From: Acestrorhynchus altus
Taxonomy: Eukaryota > Chordata > Actinopteri > Characiformes > Acestrorhynchidae
Reading direction: 5' to 3'
NCBI GenBank assembly: GCA_034509495.1
Contig: CM067506.1
Location: 18,343,853-18,407,852, forward strand
DNA: 64,000 bases
Part shown: positions 62,701-64,000 of the stretch, piece by piece
How positions within the stretch are numbered: the first letter of the stretch is position 1
Layout: the number at the start of each line of letters is the position of its first letter
Program-made: the position numbers and the translations under genes
The notes under the pieces: model-generated
What the model was told of the DNA's origin: nothing
Databases searched by the model: none
Seen by the model: the letters and a program-made list of their open reading frames with translations, nothing else

Positions 62701-64000
62701 TCCTTTGGTTTTGAAAGCTTAGTCATTTAATACTTACTGTGTGCATTGGCCTTTTTCCATTTTTATTAAAGTAAGCAAAGGAATACAAACAAACTGCCAG
62801 TGTTGTGTTTCAGCCTAAAGAATTGTTTTGCTAAGTGGATTTCTAAAATGACCAAGTGATGGTTATTTATTTAGATCTGGAGTTGGTTGTGCTACTACAC
62901 AAAACTAAAGTGATATTTCACTGCAATTGTACATCTCTACAAATAATCAAATTCCCAATGCTGCGACTGCGTTTATCACAGTATTGTCCCCTTACAATTA
63001 AGGGTGGGTCCAATGGTGTACTCACAGAAAGTGTGTCTTGGAGCAGAAGAAAAAGATCAGGCATGTTTTGAATAATAGGAAAGCCAAACCCATGTCCATT
63101 GTGTCTCGCAATGTAACCTGTCTGTCCATTACACCAGGGTTGTGAAACACAGGTCCTGAGAATTGTATATTCACTCTTTAGTGCTTTTAATTCAAGTTCT
63201 TAAACCTCAGTTCAGAATGCTGCTGTACTGTTCATACACTAAATGGACAGAAGTAGTGTTTCTGCTAAATCATTGTTTCTTCTGAATTATCCTGCTATTC
63301 CTGGCGTCTCTTCTGTACAGCTAGATTTTGTAGCATTGCTGTGAGGATTTAAGTGCATTCAATGATGAGTCACTGATCGTAGATGATCACCACCCCACCT
63401 AATTCCCATCTCCCCAGCTCATCCCAAAACAACTGTATGAAGCACCATCAATCCAGACTCTTCAAAGAATCAAGCAGTTCTTCAAGGAGTTTGTTCATAC
63501 CCGAAAAGAGAACTGATGTTTCCTTTTTTTAAGTTCACATTCATATTCAAAAATTCATATTTTTTGTGTGTCAAGTGAATCTGATTCAGCTCAGGTGTAA
63601 CTGCTCTCTCTTTAGTGATTTTTACAGAAGCCTGAAGTCTGACAGGATTGGTCTTCCATCATGCTGTAATAGTATCTCAGATTTGAAGTCATTCTTCTAA
63701 CTTTTTTATAGGAAGTGTGCTTTACCAAGTTAGTCTGACACTTACGTGGAATAAAATGAAGTGTAGAAATAACTAACTCTGTTCCCTGCAACAGTGAACC
63801 TCAGTAAATATTTTGCAATATCCATTTTCATGGTTTTCCTATTTCCTATCCAATTTTCTCCAACATCAAGTCATTGTTCATTCATAAATCATGAGTCTTT
63901 TCAGCAGCATTTCATTATGCATTATCTCACTACAGATACCTTAAGCACTGAAGAGATGCAGATAATGGCACATTAAACTAGTGTGTAGGTTCCATTAAAA
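59740..64000 (+). other. zfand4 intron to the window end
   Basis: No second exon was found. The DNA is AT-rich with repeat fragments: a 'tgtccacaaatatttggaca' family copy at 60385-60600 (ending 'ggtgtcccagtacttttggc'), a 'ggagcattcctattggtcca' block near 60258 that is the inverse of the block at 1759, and a partial family copy at 63290-63490. Confidence 0.5.
60385..60600 (-). repeat. Non-autonomous DNA element of the 'tgtccacaaatgtttggac' family, short copy
   Basis: About 215 bases between 'gatgtccacaaatatttgga' and 'ggtgtcccagtacttttggc', with the shared 'gctccaaaatctagtagaaa' block. Only the ends of the longer family members are present. Confidence 0.6.

Overview
The window is from a vertebrate nuclear genome and almost certainly a teleost fish. 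The genes are split into many short exons with canonical GT-AG introns. They match vertebrate families at the protein level (tet1, slc25a16, alox5, washc2, zfand4). The intergenic DNA carries fish-typical Tc1-like elements with long inverted repeats, short hAT-type and Tc1-type non-autonomous elements, and many (TA)n, (TG)n and (CA)n arrays. Several dispersed repeats resemble ones common in otophysan fishes (characins, catfishes), but I cannot confirm the order. All five genes belong to families that lie on human chromosome 10 (10q21 and 10q11), so this looks like an ancestral linkage block.

Layout: 1-2.6 kb is tet1 intron. 2.6-4.1 kb is the first coding exon of tet1 (minus strand), which encodes the CXXC domain. 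4.1-6.1 kb holds low-complexity repeats and the GC-rich tet1 promoter. 6.3-7.9 kb is an almost complete but broken Tc1-like transposon. 9.4-17.2 kb is slc25a16 (plus strand, 9 coding exons, intact). 18.8-20.4 kb is transposon debris. 22.6-32.4 kb is alox5 (plus strand): all 14 ancestral exons can be found, but at least seven carry frameshifts or stops and two have lost their GT splice donor, so it is an unprocessed pseudogene. 33.1-35.4 kb is a 31-bp satellite in two opposed arrays. 35.4-55.2 kb is washc2 (plus strand): 28 coding exons are clean (1093 codons), followed after a Tc1 relic by 3' exons that contain frameshifts and stops. 56.8-64 kb is the 5' part of zfand4 (plus strand), with a highly homogeneous minisatellite in its first intron. 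The rest of zfand4 is beyond the window.

These genes do not form a pathway. tet1 is a 5-methylcytosine dioxygenase, slc25a16 a mitochondrial carrier, alox5 a leukotriene-forming lipoxygenase, washc2 the scaffold of the endosomal WASH complex, and zfand4 a ubiquitin-like/AN1 zinc-finger protein. I see no operon-like system, CRISPR array or clearly novel multi-gene system. The most interesting points are the decayed alox5, the decaying tail of washc2 next to it, and the unusual tandem-repeat architecture between and inside these genes. Exon boundaries were read by eye from splice signals and homology remembered from vertebrate orthologues; no search was run.
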